From contig CABYZG010000007.1 of assembly GCA_902523455.1 (NCBI GenBank), positions 25,739-89,738 on the forward strand: a DNA stretch of 64,000 bases, read 5' to 3'. This DNA comes from an uncultured Pelagibacteraceae bacterium. GTDB taxonomy: Bacteria > Pseudomonadota > Alphaproteobacteria > Pelagibacterales > AG-422-B15. The position numbers and the translations under genes are program-made. Shown here in pieces: positions 1 through 10,989 of the stretch; position 1 is the stretch's first letter, and the number at the start of each line of letters is the position of its first letter. The notes beneath the pieces are model-generated. The model had not been told where the DNA came from and ran no database searches. It was given only the letters and a program-made list of their open reading frames with translations.

Positions 1-493
1 GCAATAACGCTGCACCATCTGACAGTGATTTTATTGATAAGTTGACACCAGGACAAATTAACCCTCCAGAATATGCACCGCTCTTATCTACAACATCTAA
101 CGTGGTGGCTGTCCCAAAATCTACAATTATAAAAGGAGGTTCATACTTATCTATAGCCGCTATTGAGTTAATGATCCTGTCATCTCCAACTTCAGCTGGG
201 TTGATAACATTGAATTTTATAAATGACTCTAAGTCAGAAGTATTTAATTCTCTAATTGAAAGATTTTCAAAATTTTTTGAGATCAAAATTCGTAAATTTT
301 TTTGAGCTTGTGGCACGACACCCGAAATTAAAACATATTCTACATCAGCTAAAAAAATACTTAATGATTTCAATATATCATCTGGTAAACTTATAACTGT
401 GTTAGTTTCAAATCGTACTTGATCAATTAATCTCGAATTGTCATATTTCCCCATCAATACATTTGTATTTCCTATATCAACTAAAACCTTCAT
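1..493 (-). CDS. coaX: Type III pantothenate kinase, partial (C-terminus beyond window edge)
   Basis: Phosphorylates pantothenate, the first step of coenzyme A synthesis, in the cytosol. I translated this frame by hand: it starts MKVLVDIGNTN, the phosphate-binding DxGNT motif of the CoaX/ASKHA fold. VGDDR follows near residue 100, then DFGTATTLDVV near residue 120 and a GGLICPG segment near residue 140, all in family order. About 164 residues are visible of a usual 250-260; the rest lies left of base 1. The start is 2 nt after the birA stop, so it is translated from the nuo-birA transcript. A birA-coaX pair after nuoN is common in alphaproteobacteria. coaD for a later CoA step lies at 45716-46195. 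Confidence 0.93.
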   Translation of the reverse strand, partial: MKVLVDIGNTNVLMGKYDNSRLIDQVRFETNTVISLPDDILKSLSIFLADVEYVLISGVVPQAQKNLRILISKNFENLSIRELNTSDLESFIKFNVINPAEVGDDRIINSIAAIDKYEPPFIIVDFGTATTLDVVDKSGAYSGGLICPGVNLSIKSLSDGAALL

Positions 494-495
494 GA

Positions 496-1236
496 TTAAT
501 AACTAAATGACAGTTCTCCTGAATTGAATTTCTTAAGCTCTCCATTTACTTTAATTAGAATCTCAAATGTATCAGTTATATCATCTAATATGCCTTCAAA
601 TTCAATATTATTTTGTAAAAAACGAACCCGATCTCGCATTTTCCAGCAATTATTTTTATATAACTCAATTAATTCTGAAATATCATCACTGTTAAGAATA
701 TTTAAGTAATTATTGATATTGGTGTCTAATGTTCCAAGTATGTCTTTTGGCATAACTTCATTTTCTATTATAGATTTTATAGAAATAGTTTTATGATTAT
801 TTATATTTGGTGAATTTTTTAAATTAATACCAATTCCAATTATTGAAAAACTCGCACTTTCACTTAGTAAATTTTCTATTAATATTCCAGCTAATTTAGA
901 ATCATTATACAGTATGTCGTTTGGCCATTTAATTTTTAAAAGGGCATTATTGGGTAAAAGATTTTTAATTGTATCATATACCGACAAAGAAGTTATACAT
1001 GAAATAAATGGTATCTTTCTGTGATCCAAATTAATTGGCAAAACGTATGAACCGTAAAAATTACCTTCCTCTGAAACCCATTTATTATTATTTCTGCCTT
1101 TACCTGAAGTTTGTCTATTTGCTATAATCCAAGTTGCTTTGTTTATTTTGTCATTTTCAATTAATCTTTTAGCTTCTACATTCGTGCTATCGATTACTTC
1201 ATGAAAAATAACTTCTGATTGAATTTGATCTAACAT
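496..1236 (-). CDS. birA: Biotin--[acetyl-CoA carboxylase] ligase, class I (no DNA-binding domain)
   Basis: Activates biotin with ATP and attaches it to the biotin carboxyl carrier of acyl-CoA carboxylases. The 246-residue protein starts directly with the catalytic domain. The biotin/AMP loop TSGKGR is at residues 43-48, KWPNDI at 103-108, the catalytic-type lysine K114 lies in KLAGILIE, and GIGINL follows near 134. No N-terminal helix-turn-helix is present, so it is a ligase only and not a repressor. The ATG overlaps the nuoN stop by one base (TAATG), indicating translational coupling. A client may be the partner of the acyl-CoA carboxyltransferase at 36977-38614; its biotin subunit is not in this window. 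Confidence 0.96.
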   Translation of the reverse strand: MLDQIQSEVIFHEVIDSTNVEAKRLIENDKINKATWIIANRQTSGKGRNNNKWVSEEGNFYGSYVLPINLDHRKIPFISCITSLSVYDTIKNLLPNNALLKIKWPNDILYNDSKLAGILIENLLSESASFSIIGIGINLKNSPNINNHKTISIKSIIENEVMPKDILGTLDTNINNYLNILNSDDISELIELYKNNCWKMRDRVRFLQNNIEFEGILDDITDTFEILIKVNGELKKFNSGELSFSY

Positions 1237-2645
1237 TAAATAATTGATTGAATAGCATATTCAGAAATATTTATTACTGGCGATGGATAAATAAAAAAAA
1301 TAATAATTAGTATTGATGAAGGATAATAAAGCATATTAAGTGATTTGATGCTTGATCCATCAAATTCTTCTTTAGGTTCATCAAAATACATTATCTTAAC
1401 AATCCTTAAATAATAAAATGCACTGATAACACTTGCTATGACGCCAATGATTGCGAGAAACAACATTTGAGACTCAATAGCTGCAACGAAAATATAAAAT
1501 TTACCAAAAAAGCCAGCTAAAGGAGGGATGCCAGCTAAAGAAAACATAATCAAGGCAATTAGCATGGTCCTTAAAGGATGATTTTTATGCATTCCAGATA
1601 AATCTGAAATACTTTCAAAATATCCATCGTTTCTTTTTAAGGACAGTAAAAAAGCAAAAACAGCAATATTCATAATTAAATAAATCATTAAATATATTAA
1701 TAATGACCTTAACCCCTCATCGGTAAAACAGGCCACACCTATTAAAGCATATCCAATATGACCTATTGAGCTGTACGCCATTAGTCTTTTTAAATTAGTT
1801 TGAGCAATGGCAGCAAAGGCAGCGAGCATCATCGATGCAATTGATATGAAAAAAATAATTTGTTGCCAGTCAATATAAATCTCACCAAATGAATTGAATA
1901 AGAATCTAACAAGTAAACCCATTGCAGCAATTTTTGGAGCAAGGGCGAAGAATCCTGTAATCGGAGTTGGTGCTCCTTGATAAACGTCGGGCGTCCACAT
2001 ATGGAAAGGAACTGCTGACACTTTAAAAGCTAGTCCTGCCAATACAAAAACTATACCAATAATTAAACCCAGACTTTCGGGGTTAATATTTACAGCGATT
2101 AGATTAAAGTTTGTATTTCCTGAAAATCCATAAATATATGAAATTCCAAAGAGTAATAAGCCTGAAGAAAGAGCTCCGAGGATAAAATATTTAATTCCTG
2201 CTTCTGATGACAGCAAGCTGTTTCTGTTCAAAGCCGCTAGAACGTAAAGGCTTAATGATTGAAGCTCTAATCCTATAAACATTGCAAGCAAATCATTTGC
2301 TGAAACCATCACCATCATACCTATGGTTGAGAAAATTATTAAAATTGGAAATTCATAAATATTTATATTTAGGTCATCTTTACTTGATACAAACATAATC
2401 AATGAAGCAATAGAGCCAATTAGTATCATAACTTTTAGTACTAGTGAAAATTCATCTACGACAAAACTATTTAGAAAAGCTGATTGAAAGGGTTGGTTTA
2501 AAATTAAGAAAACTGCGACTAAAAGTGAAAATATAGCAAGCAAATTAACAATTTTAATATTTTTCAAAAACAAGCCGGTTACTAACAAAACTGTTGCAAC
2601 TATAAATAAAAATATTTCAGGTAATATGTATACTAAACTTTGCAT
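1236..2645 (-). CDS. nuoN: NADH-quinone oxidoreductase subunit N
   Basis: Antiporter-like membrane subunit of respiratory complex I, one of three that move protons across the inner membrane. The 469 residues are almost wholly hydrophobic, with about 14 predicted membrane helices. The conserved proton-channel region includes KVSAVPFHMWTPDVYQGAPTP near residue 210, followed by NLKRLMAYSSIGHIGY near residue 285. Length fits the family. It is the last nuo gene of the operon and its stop overlaps birA; it starts 1 nt after the nuoM stop. Confidence 0.98.
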   Translation of the reverse strand: MQSLVYILPEIFLFIVATVLLVTGLFLKNIKIVNLLAIFSLLVAVFLILNQPFQSAFLNSFVVDEFSLVLKVMILIGSIASLIMFVSSKDDLNINIYEFPILIIFSTIGMMVMVSANDLLAMFIGLELQSLSLYVLAALNRNSLLSSEAGIKYFILGALSSGLLLFGISYIYGFSGNTNFNLIAVNINPESLGLIIGIVFVLAGLAFKVSAVPFHMWTPDVYQGAPTPITGFFALAPKIAAMGLLVRFLFNSFGEIYIDWQQIIFFISIASMMLAAFAAIAQTNLKRLMAYSSIGHIGYALIGVACFTDEGLRSLLIYLMIYLIMNIAVFAFLLSLKRNDGYFESISDLSGMHKNHPLRTMLIALIMFSLAGIPPLAGFFGKFYIFVAAIESQMLFLAIIGVIASVISAFYYLRIVKIMYFDEPKEEFDGSSIKSLNMLYYPSSILIIIFFIYPSPVINISEYAIQSII

Positions 2646-2646
2646 T

Positions 2647-4128
2647 TTAATCTAATTTCATTTTAATTTGATTTACAATTTTTTCTGTTGAAGGTTCAAT
2701 TATATTGATGATTGGTTTAGGATATAAGCCAATGAATACTGTTAGGATAATTAAGGGAAGAAAAATAATTATCTCTCTTCTTGTTAAGTCAAACATTTCA
2801 GATAGATCATCTTTAATTAAAGCACCAAATATTATTCTTCTATAAAGCCATAATGAATATGTGGCTGCCAATACGACACCTGTAGTCGCAAATATTGCAA
2901 AATATGTATTTACCGTAAATATAGAAAGGAGTACTAAAAACTCGCCAACAAAACCACTTGTTCCAGGCAAGCCAAGACTGGCCAATATAAAAATCATAAA
3001 TGAAAATGAATAAAAAGGCATTTTACTAACCAAGCCTCCATATCTTGCAATTTCTCTTGTATGAAGACGATCATATACCACGCCAACACACAAAAATAAT
3101 GCCGCAGAAACAATGCCATGACTTATCATTTGAATGATGCCGCCTTCTATTCCCTGAACAGTAAATGTAAATATTCCTAATGTTACAAATCCCATATGAG
3201 CAACTGATGAATAAGCAATTAGTTTTTTCATATCTTCTTGCACTAATGCGATTAGAGAAGTCACTATTATTGCTATAACACTAAGAGAAAATATAAATGG
3301 CGCAAAAAATTCTGATGCGTCCGGAAAAAAACCAATAGAAAATCTTATAAAGCCATACCCAGCCATTTTTAACAGAACACCCGCAAGTATAACTGATCCA
3401 GCTGTTGGTGCTTCTACGTGAGCATCTGGTAGCCAAGTGTGAAAAGGCCACATAGGTATCTTAACCATGAATGAAGTAAAAAATGCGATCCACAATATTA
3501 ATTGTTCGTTTGTAGTAAAATTATACACCAAGAGTGTTTCAACATCAGTTGTGCCTGTAGAAATGAAAATATAAATTATTGCAAGTAGCATAAATACTGA
3601 ACCCGCAAGTGTATAAAGAAAAAATTTGAAAGTTGAATAAACCCTTCTTTCTCCACCCCATATCCCAATGATTAAGAACATTGGAATTAAACCTCCTTCA
3701 AAAAAAAGATAAAATAGGACAAGATCAAGAGAGCAGAAAACCCCAATCATAAATGTTTCTAAAGCTAAAAATGAAATTAAATATTCTTTTACAGAAAATT
3801 TAATGCTTTCATAGCTTGCAAGTATGCAAATAGGTACAAGCATTGTTGTAAGTATTACAAATAAAATTGAAACTCCATCTATACCTAAATGATAGCTGAT
3901 ACCACTTTCTATCCATGCGTATTTTTCTACAAATTGAAAATCTGGATTATTTAAGTCAAATGAAAATAGTAACGATAATGATATGATAAAATTTAAAAAA
4001 GTGATCCATAAGGCGGTGTTTTTTAAATTTTGCGAGCTTTGGTCATCATTATTTCTTATCAATAACATAAAAAATATACCAACGACCGGTATAAAGATTA
4101 AAATACTTAAGATTGGAATTTCACTCAT
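2647..4128 (-). CDS. nuoM: NADH-quinone oxidoreductase subunit M
   Basis: Second antiporter-like, proton-translocating subunit of complex I. It has 493 residues with about 14 predicted membrane helices. The family signature KIPMWPFHTWLPDAHVEAPT sits near residue 220 and EDMKKLIAYSSVAHMGFV near residue 300; the lysines and the early membrane glutamate of the channel are in their usual context. It lies 3 nt after nuoL and 1 nt before nuoN, so the three antiporter subunits form one translational unit. Nothing in length or sequence is unusual. Confidence 0.98.
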   Translation of the reverse strand: MSEIPILSILIFIPVVGIFFMLLIRNNDDQSSQNLKNTALWITFLNFIISLSLLFSFDLNNPDFQFVEKYAWIESGISYHLGIDGVSILFVILTTMLVPICILASYESIKFSVKEYLISFLALETFMIGVFCSLDLVLFYLFFEGGLIPMFLIIGIWGGERRVYSTFKFFLYTLAGSVFMLLAIIYIFISTGTTDVETLLVYNFTTNEQLILWIAFFTSFMVKIPMWPFHTWLPDAHVEAPTAGSVILAGVLLKMAGYGFIRFSIGFFPDASEFFAPFIFSLSVIAIIVTSLIALVQEDMKKLIAYSSVAHMGFVTLGIFTFTVQGIEGGIIQMISHGIVSAALFLCVGVVYDRLHTREIARYGGLVSKMPFYSFSFMIFILASLGLPGTSGFVGEFLVLLSIFTVNTYFAIFATTGVVLAATYSLWLYRRIIFGALIKDDLSEMFDLTRREIIIFLPLIILTVFIGLYPKPIINIIEPSTEKIVNQIKMKLD

Positions 4129-4131
4129 TTT

Positions 4132-6054
4132 TTAAAACCTAAAAATTATGAAAGTAATAATGATTGAAAGACCAATTAAAATGGCAAAAGCATAATGGTA
4201 AATAAATCCAGATTGAACTTGCTTTGCTTTTATTGATATTCTGCTCACTAAAGCAGCTATTCCGTTAGGTCCGTAACCATCAATAATTAAACCATCAATA
4301 AACTTCCAAAAAATCTGGCCAATTACCATAGCTGGTTTTACAAAAATAGAATTATACAACTCGTCGAAATACCATTTATTTAATAGAAAATTGTAAAGCG
4401 GCTTATTTAACTCGGCTATATTCTTAGCCATATCTGATTTTCGAATATACATGAACCAAGCGATAATAAATCCAACTATGCCTAAAATTGCAGGCAAATA
4501 ATATATTAAGAGAGGAATTGAATGGTGATCTTCATGGTGGACGACAATTGAGCCATTCCAAAACACATCGCTGTAATAACCGATAAAATAGCTTTTGAAT
4601 AAAAATCCAAAAAACAAAGCTCCAATTGCTAAAATTATTAGAGGAATTAACATTACTGAGGAAGACTCATGAACTTTACTAAGATCTTCTTCAGCCATTC
4701 TTGTTTTTCCATTGAAAACAAGAAACATAAGCCTCCATGAATAGAAAGATGTCATCACAACACCGACTGTAAGTAAGATATATGCATAGTCTGCGAAATT
4801 GGAATTAGATAAATAAGCTGTTTCTATGATTGCATCTTTTGAGTAATAGCCAGAGGTGAATGGAAAACCCATAAGTGAAATTGTTCCAATTATCATCATT
4901 AATTGAGTTATTGGAACAAAATTACTTATACCTCCCATTTTTCTCATATCCTGTTCTTCATGAACGGCATGAATAACTGATCCAGCTCCTAAAAATAGAA
5001 GTGCTTTAAAAAATGCATGTGTAAATAAATGGAACATTGCTGCACCGTAAGCTCCAAGTCCAGCCGCAACGAACATGTAGCCTAATTGACTGCAAGTTGA
5101 ATATGCAATAACACGCTTAATATCATTTTGAACCAGTCCAACGGTAGCCGCAAAGAATGCAGTACTTGCACCAATCAAAACTACAAAGTCCAGAGCAACA
5201 GGAGCCAAATCAAATAAAGGTGAACATCGTACTACAAGAAATACTCCAGCTGTAACCATTGTTGCCGCATGTATTAATGCAGATACTGGTGTAGGGCCTT
5301 CCATTGCATCTGGAAGCCATGTATGAAGAAATAATTGAGCTGACTTGCCCATAGCGCCAATAAATAAGAAAATACAAATTAAAGTCAGTGCATGTAGTTC
5401 AATACCTAAAAAATTGAAATTTACGTTTTTAAAAGATGTGACATTATTAAATACTGTCTGGTATTCGATGCTGCCAAAAACAATAAATATTGTAAAAATA
5501 CCTAAAGCTAATCCAAAATCACCTATGCGATTTACTATAAATGCTTTAATTGCAGCGGCATTTGCGGTTGGTTTTTTATACCAAAACCCAATTAATAAAT
5601 AAGAGGCAAGTCCAACACCCTCCCAGCCAAAGAAAAGTTGCAAAAAATTATCTGCAGTAACAAGCATCAACATAGCAAATGTGAATAATGACAAGTAACC
5701 CATAAAACGAGGCTTACTATCATCATGAGACATATAACCAATTGAATAAATATGAACTAAAGCTGATACGCTTGTAATTACCACAAGCATTACTCTTGTA
5801 GCTGTATCTAGATAAATTGACCAATCAGCGTTGAATGAACCAGAGGATATCCAGTTAAATAGTTTGATTGATACAAACGATGGATCCCCAATATTATCAA
5901 TAAAAATATAAAACGAAAATATTGCTGCAATAGTAATAAATAATGAGGTGATGATCTCCGCTGCTCGGTCAATAAATTTATTAGACTTAAAAAATGATAA
6001 CGAACAAGAAATCAAGAACCCAATCAAGGGCAATAAAATTATACTATGCGCCAT
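4132..6054 (-). CDS. nuoL: NADH-quinone oxidoreductase subunit L
   Basis: Largest antiporter-like subunit of complex I, at the distal end of the membrane arm. The 640-residue protein has an N-terminal Proton_antipo_N-type region, then GWEGVGLASYLLIGFW near residue 140 and a histidine-rich proton-channel region (LFLHTWLPDAMEGPTPVSALIHAATMV, split here only for description) near residue 240. NDIKRVIAYSTCSQLGYMF follows near 310. The C-terminal 100 residues fit the long lateral helix typical of NuoL. The gene lies 6 nt downstream of nuoK and 3 nt upstream of nuoM. Confidence 0.98.
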   Translation of the reverse strand: MAHSIILLPLIGFLISCSLSFFKSNKFIDRAAEIITSLFITIAAIFSFYIFIDNIGDPSFVSIKLFNWISSGSFNADWSIYLDTATRVMLVVITSVSALVHIYSIGYMSHDDSKPRFMGYLSLFTFAMLMLVTADNFLQLFFGWEGVGLASYLLIGFWYKKPTANAAAIKAFIVNRIGDFGLALGIFTIFIVFGSIEYQTVFNNVTSFKNVNFNFLGIELHALTLICIFLFIGAMGKSAQLFLHTWLPDAMEGPTPVSALIHAATMVTAGVFLVVRCSPLFDLAPVALDFVVLIGASTAFFAATVGLVQNDIKRVIAYSTCSQLGYMFVAAGLGAYGAAMFHLFTHAFFKALLFLGAGSVIHAVHEEQDMRKMGGISNFVPITQLMMIIGTISLMGFPFTSGYYSKDAIIETAYLSNSNFADYAYILLTVGVVMTSFYSWRLMFLVFNGKTRMAEEDLSKVHESSSVMLIPLIILAIGALFFGFLFKSYFIGYYSDVFWNGSIVVHHEDHHSIPLLIYYLPAILGIVGFIIAWFMYIRKSDMAKNIAELNKPLYNFLLNKWYFDELYNSIFVKPAMVIGQIFWKFIDGLIIDGYGPNGIAALVSRISIKAKQVQSGFIYHYAFAILIGLSIIITFIIFRF

Positions 6055-6060
6055 TTAACA

Positions 6061-6366
6061 TTACCCCTTTAAGGCGTTAATTTTCTCAATCTCTATACTG
6101 CCAGCATTTCTGTTATAAATTACAAGTATAGCAAGTCCAATTGCAGCTTCAGCAGCAGCAACAGTAAGCACAAAAAGAGAAAATATTTGCCCAGTTAGAT
6201 CATTTAAAAAATATGAAAAAGCAATAAGATTTAAATTTACAGAGAGCAAAATGATTTCAATTGACATTAAAATGATAATCACATTTTTTCGGTTTAAAAA
6301 AATGCCAATAACGCCAATTGCAAACAATAAAGCAGATAAAATTAAAAATTGATTTAATTCAATCAT
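6061..6366 (-). CDS. nuoK: NADH-quinone oxidoreductase subunit K
   Basis: Small membrane subunit of complex I (MrpC-like) that links the quinone site to the antiporter subunits. The protein is 101 residues, the usual length, with three membrane helices. The buried glutamates needed for proton transfer appear in [13 protein letters not shown] near residue 35 and in [13 protein letters not shown] near residue 70. Its start overlaps the last base of nuoJ. Confidence 0.97.
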   Translation of the reverse strand: MIELNQFLILSALLFAIGVIGIFLNRKNVIIILMSIEIILLSVNLNLIAFSYFLNDLTGQIFSLFVLTVAAAEAAIGLAILVIYNRNAGSIEIEKINALKG

Positions 6367-6980
6367 TAAATATCAACACCTTTTCCTGATTTTACATCTA
6401 CTAAATCAATTTTGCCCTGTCGTTGTAGTTGCTCTGAAACAACTTGCCTCTTTACGCCTTCTCTTTCGCGGAGAGTTAATACAATAGAACCAATCATTGC
6501 AACTAACAGAATTACACCTGAAAGTTGGAAATATAGAATGTAGTCTGTGTACAAAACTGAGCCAATTGCCTCTGTATTAGACTTACCAGTAAAATCTGAA
6601 AGAGGATTTGGTAACACTTGAATATTTGACAAGTCAAACTTTGTATTAATTAATACAATTATTAACTCTGCAATAAAAACTACGCCAATCAAAATTCCTA
6701 TCGGAATATATTGTAAAATATTATCCTTATTGATTGATGTTTTAAAATCTAACATCATTACAACAAATAAAAAAAGTACTGCAACGGCACCAACATAAAC
6801 AATTATAAGTATCATTGCCAAAAATTCGGCGTGAAGAATAACGAATAAGCCGGCGGCATTCAAAAATGAAAGAATTAAGAACAACACTGAATGGACTGGG
6901 TTTTTAGTTGAAATAACCATCAATGAAGAAATTAAAATAACCCCTGAAAATAAATAAAATGTTAATAATTGAGCTGTCAT
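6366..6980 (-). CDS. nuoJ: NADH-quinone oxidoreductase subunit J
   Basis: Membrane subunit of complex I (MrpA C-terminal-like). The 204 residues carry five predicted helices. The conserved third helix region [18 protein letters not shown] near residue 60 contains the tyrosine and flexible glycine that form the pi-bulge of the family. The C-terminus is cytosolic and charged (REREGVKRQ onward), as in other alphaproteobacterial NuoJ proteins. It is tightly packed between nuoI (stop adjacent) and nuoK (1-nt overlap). Confidence 0.97.
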   Translation of the reverse strand: MTAQLLTFYLFSGVILISSLMVISTKNPVHSVLFLILSFLNAAGLFVILHAEFLAMILIIVYVGAVAVLFLFVVMMLDFKTSINKDNILQYIPIGILIGVVFIAELIIVLINTKFDLSNIQVLPNPLSDFTGKSNTEAIGSVLYTDYILYFQLSGVILLVAMIGSIVLTLREREGVKRQVVSEQLQRQGKIDLVDVKSGKGVDI

Positions 6981-7466
6981 TTATCTATATTTTGCATCGG
7001 CATCTAAGTTCTCAGCAATAACTGTTTCCCATCTATCACCGTTTTCAAGCAATTTTTCTTTCGTATAATAAAGTTCTTTTCTCGTTTCAGTTGTAAATTC
7101 AAAATTTGGACCCTGTACAATTGCATCAACTGGACACGACTCCTCACATAAACCGCAGTATATACATTTAACCATGTCAATATCATACCTAAGCGTTCTT
7201 CTTGTTCCATCATCGCGAGGTTGTGTTTCAATTGTTATCGCTTGAGCTGGACATACAGCTTCACACAATTTACACCCTATACACCTTTCCTCACCACTCG
7301 GATATCTTCTCAAGGCATGCTCACCTCTGAATCGAGGGCTTAATTTACCTTTTTCAAAAGGATAATTGATTGTTGCTTTTTTTCTAAAAAAATATTTTTG
7401 AGCTAAATAGAAAGCTTTTAAAAAATCTAAAAGAAGGAACGATTTTAAAAAATTAATTATTTTCAT
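6981..7466 (-). CDS. nuoI: NADH-quinone oxidoreductase subunit I, two [4Fe-4S] clusters
   Basis: Carries clusters N6a and N6b, passing electrons from NuoG to NuoB. Of 161 residues, eight cysteines form two ferredoxin motifs: C62, C65, C68 and C72 with the proline after C72, and C101, C104, C107 and C111. The N-terminus has an amphipathic helical stretch that anchors it to the membrane arm. [11 protein letters not shown] before the first motif is highly conserved in the family. The stop of nuoH overlaps the start by one base. Confidence 0.98.
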   Translation of the reverse strand: MKIINFLKSFLLLDFLKAFYLAQKYFFRKKATINYPFEKGKLSPRFRGEHALRRYPSGEERCIGCKLCEAVCPAQAITIETQPRDDGTRRTLRYDIDMVKCIYCGLCEESCPVDAIVQGPNFEFTTETRKELYYTKEKLLENGDRWETVIAENLDADAKYR

Positions 7467-8479
7467 TACATTCCTGGGGCTAGATTAAAAAAGAACAATA
7501 TCGAAGATGTTGCTACAACTGCAAAAAGTGATAAAGGCAAGAAAACTTTCCAGCCAAGTCGCATTAATTGGTCATATCGATACCTTGGAACAAATGCTTT
7601 AACCATAGCAAATAAGTAAAAAACAAAAATTACTTTCAATAAGAACCAAACAAATCCAGGAACAGCATTTAGTGGATAAATATCAATTGGCGGCAACCAC
7701 CCCCCAAGGAATAGGATAGTGGTCATTGCGCACATTAATAAAATATTTATGTATTCTCCAAACAGAAACAAAACGAATGGCATTCCTGAATACTCTGTTT
7801 GATATCCAGCTACTAACTCAGACTCTGCTTCAGGAAGATCAAATGGAGGTCTGTTCGTTTCAGCTAGTGCGGATATAAAAAAAACAATAAACATTGGAAA
7901 TAAAGGTATGAAAAACCACATTGTCTTTTGAGCCATTACTATTTCAGTCAAGTTGAGTGAGCCTACACATAGCAATACAGTTATTATTACAAAACCTATG
8001 GAAACTTCGTAAGAAACCATTTGAGCAGCTGATCTTAGAGCGCCAAAAAAAGGATACTTACTGTTTGAAGACCATCCAGCCATCAGAATTCCATAGACAC
8101 CAAGAGAGCTAATTGCAAAAATGTATAAGATTCCTACATTTATATTTGCCAATACTACGCCCGCCTGAACTGGTACAACTGCCCAGGCTGTAATTGATAG
8201 AGCAAGAGTAATAATGGGAGCAATTAGGAAAACTGTTTTGTCAGAGCCGTCGGGTAAAATAATTTCTTTAAAAATAAATTTTAATCCATCAGCAGGAACT
8301 TGGAACAAACCATACGGGCCAACCACATTTGGGCCTCTCCTTTTTTGTACTGCTGCCCATATTTTTCTATCTGCATATAACGCCATTACAACACCTAGAA
8401 GTAAGGGAACAAAAATAAGTAGGCAATAAAGAATAATGGTCATTACTTCGATAAAGTACGTTTGAGCTAAGCTAATCAT
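7466..8479 (-). CDS. nuoH: NADH-quinone oxidoreductase subunit H
   Basis: Membrane subunit of complex I that forms much of the quinone-binding chamber together with NuoB and NuoD. The 337 residues have about eight predicted helices. Conserved cytoplasmic loops are visible: [14 protein letters not shown] near residue 43 and [23 protein letters not shown] near residue 205, the latter carrying the acidic residues thought to couple quinone reduction to proton pumping. Length and order are standard; it shares one base with both neighbours. Confidence 0.98.
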   Translation of the reverse strand: MISLAQTYFIEVMTIILYCLLIFVPLLLGVVMALYADRKIWAAVQKRRGPNVVGPYGLFQVPADGLKFIFKEIILPDGSDKTVFLIAPIITLALSITAWAVVPVQAGVVLANINVGILYIFAISSLGVYGILMAGWSSNSKYPFFGALRSAAQMVSYEVSIGFVIITVLLCVGSLNLTEIVMAQKTMWFFIPLFPMFIVFFISALAETNRPPFDLPEAESELVAGYQTEYSGMPFVLFLFGEYINILLMCAMTTILFLGGWLPPIDIYPLNAVPGFVWFLLKVIFVFYLFAMVKAFVPRYRYDQLMRLGWKVFLPLSLFAVVATSSILFFFNLAPGM

Positions 8480-10989
8480 TATGAGGCCTTTTCCGTTACC
8501 GATGACCTTACTTCACTTCTAGCTCGGCTGCATTCGGCCATCGTACTAGAATGTCTTGTAATTGAGTCGTTTATATAAAAGTCTTCAATACTGAAACTTA
8601 AGTTTTTAATTTTAAAGTTAATTTCTTTAGGTTGAGCATAGTATGCCTCTTGATTGTCGTTTAAAACGACAATTCCATCAGGTGAAAAATTTGCGTCATC
8701 TGCTAATCCAATTAAATTATTTTTATTTCTTTTAGTATAAGCCCATTTCTTTTGATTATAAGTAAGATCATTCCAAGCTTTTCCTATACTATTTGCGTAT
8801 TGATCCTCATAGGGCAAAACGACGTTATTCTTCTTCTTAATATCATTAACAACTTTAAAGCCATAATGCTCTGTAAACTCTGACCATGTCTCAGGATAAT
8901 TATATTTTCTCAGATACTCTCTCTGGCGATCATTTAGATCAGCCCAAGCTGTATTAAATATTTTTTTTGCCGAATTTTCCTCAAAGCTCTTGATGTTGCC
9001 ATTAATTGTATCATTCTTTTTTTCTTGGCTTGATCTTGTATCCTTATTAATGATTTCTACTTCTTCATTAGCTTTATTATCAATAATTTTAACGAGTCCA
9101 TTATTTTGATCATTAAAGTCTTCTTTAAGATGGGGAAACTTGGCAAACATCTCATCTCTTACATCATACAATTCTAAAAACGACCACTTTAGTTCAAGGA
9201 CTTCACTGAATTGATTAATAATTTTCCAATCTTCCCTAGCTTCACCTGGAGGAAAACTTGCTTTATTTGCGTATTGAACTCTCCCTTCAGTGTTTATAAA
9301 AATTGCATCTTTTTCAGTATATGCTGCTGCAGGCAATATAAAATCAGCGGCGTTTGCGCCTCTATCTCCATGTGTGCCCATATAAACTATTTTACAATTA
9401 GAAAAATTTTCATAACTGATTTCATCAGCACCAAATGAAAACACTAATTTGAATTTACCTTTTTCTGCATCGGCAACCAAATCATCGACTGATTTATTTT
9501 TTTGTATAAGACCCATCTCAAGAATACCTGCTCTTGCAGCGGCAAGCTGTAATACATTAAATCCATTCCAATCTTCCTGAATGAGATTGAATTTATCTGT
9601 AAATGTTTCAAGTAGAGAGTAAATCTGCAATGAGTCATCACGGTTTAACACGGACTGGCCAATAATAATCATTGGCTTTGAGGCATTTATTAACTTTTTA
9701 TAAAATGAGTTTTTTTCATTTAAAAGATCTATAAGGATATTTATATCATCGCCCAAGTGATTGTATTTATATGTAAGATCCACATTTTTTCCAATCAGTG
9801 CAACTGGAATATTTGATGAAATAACTCTTTTCCTTATTCTTGAATTAATAATTGCAGCTTCTTCGCGCGTGTTCGTTCCAATCATTAAAATGCAATCTGT
9901 TTCATCAATGCCTTTAATTTTAGAATTAAATAAGAACTGAGATCTATGGTTGAATGGAACTTTACATCCTTCCTGTCTTCCATCAACTGCCTTGATACTT
10001 AGATCTTCCGATAATTTTTTTATTAAGTAGCTTGTTTCTAAATCAATAAAATCACCTACTAAAAACGCAATTTCATCAGGATCTGAGTCCATAACAAGTT
10101 TTTTTAATTGAGAAAAAGTTTCTCCCCATGAAACTTGCTCTAATTTGTTATTCTTTTTTATGTAGGGTGTGTCTAGACGTTGATTTAAAAGACCATCGCA
10201 TGCATACCTTGTTTTATCTGATATCCACTCTTCATTAATATCTTCATTAAGCACGGGTAATACTCTTTTTACTTTCCACCCGTAAGTATCAACTCTAATA
10301 TTCGACCCTACCGCATCCATAACATCAATCGTTTCTGTCTTCTTTAATTCCCAAGGTCTGGCTTCAAATTGATATGGTTTCGATGTAAGTGCACCTACCG
10401 GACATAAATCAACGATATTAGCCGATAGCTCGGAGTCTAATGTCTTTTCTAAATAAGTTGTTATTTCCATATTTTCGCCGCGATTTACTGCGCCTAATTG
10501 ATTTACTCCCGCTACTTCATCTGCAAATCGGATACACCTTGTGCAGTGAATGCATCGAGTCATATAAGTTTTAATCAATGGGCCCATATGCTTTTCTTCA
10601 ACTGCCCTTTTATTCTCTTCGAACCTTGAATTTTCAGGACCAAAAGCAATAGTTTGATCTTGTAGATCGCACTCACCGCCTTGATCACAAACTGGGCAAT
10701 CTAGTGGGTGATTAATTAGCAAAAACTCCATTACACCTTCTCTCGCTTTTTTTACAGACTGAGTATTTGTATGAATTGACATGCCTTCGTTGATTGGCAT
10801 CGCGCACGAAGCTACTGGTTTAGGTGAACCTTCCACATCAACAAGGCACATTCTACAATTACCTGCAATTGAAAGACGATCATGGTAGCAAAATCTTGGT
10901 ATTTCAATTCCTGCCTCTTCACATGCCTGCAGTATCGTCATGCCATCAGATACTTCAATCTCGGACCCATTTATTTTTACTTTTGCCAT
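8479..10989 (-). CDS. nuoG: NADH-quinone oxidoreductase subunit G with a lineage-specific C-terminal insertion
   Basis: Large peripheral-arm subunit of complex I carrying clusters N1b, N5 and N4. Ligands are visible: C34, C45, C48 and C62 for [2Fe-2S]; H94, C98, C101 and C107 for N5; C146, C149, C152 and C196 for N4. A molybdopterin-oxidoreductase-like domain without cofactor follows to about residue 620. At 836 residues it is about 140 longer than usual alphaproteobacterial NuoG (near 690). The excess lies at about residues 625-765: a charged, low-complexity linker, then two related segments, [13 protein letters not shown] (about 675) and [13 protein letters not shown] (about 740). The normal C-terminal end resumes with [13 protein letters not shown], so this is an insertion rather than a frameshifted tail. 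Confidence 0.97.
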   Translation of the reverse strand: MAKVKINGSEIEVSDGMTILQACEEAGIEIPRFCYHDRLSIAGNCRMCLVDVEGSPKPVASCAMPINEGMSIHTNTQSVKKAREGVMEFLLINHPLDCPVCDQGGECDLQDQTIAFGPENSRFEENKRAVEEKHMGPLIKTYMTRCIHCTRCIRFADEVAGVNQLGAVNRGENMEITTYLEKTLDSELSANIVDLCPVGALTSKPYQFEARPWELKKTETIDVMDAVGSNIRVDTYGWKVKRVLPVLNEDINEEWISDKTRYACDGLLNQRLDTPYIKKNNKLEQVSWGETFSQLKKLVMDSDPDEIAFLVGDFIDLETSYLIKKLSEDLSIKAVDGRQEGCKVPFNHRSQFLFNSKIKGIDETDCILMIGTNTREEAAIINSRIRKRVISSNIPVALIGKNVDLTYKYNHLGDDINILIDLLNEKNSFYKKLINASKPMIIIGQSVLNRDDSLQIYSLLETFTDKFNLIQEDWNGFNVLQLAAARAGILEMGLIQKNKSVDDLVADAEKGKFKLVFSFGADEISYENFSNCKIVYMGTHGDRGANAADFILPAAAYTEKDAIFINTEGRVQYANKASFPPGEAREDWKIINQFSEVLELKWSFLELYDVRDEMFAKFPHLKEDFNDQNNGLVKIIDNKANEEVEIINKDTRSSQEKKNDTINGNIKSFEENSAKKIFNTAWADLNDRQREYLRKYNYPETWSEFTEHYGFKVVNDIKKKNNVVLPYEDQYANSIGKAWNDLTYNQKKWAYTKRNKNNLIGLADDANFSPDGIVVLNDNQEAYYAQPKEINFKIKNLSFSIEDFYINDSITRHSSTMAECSRARSEVRSSVTEKAS

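Noticed and set aside
42..305. 87-residue plus-strand open frame at the left edge
   Set aside because: It is antisense to coaX, whose motifs are clear on the minus strand.
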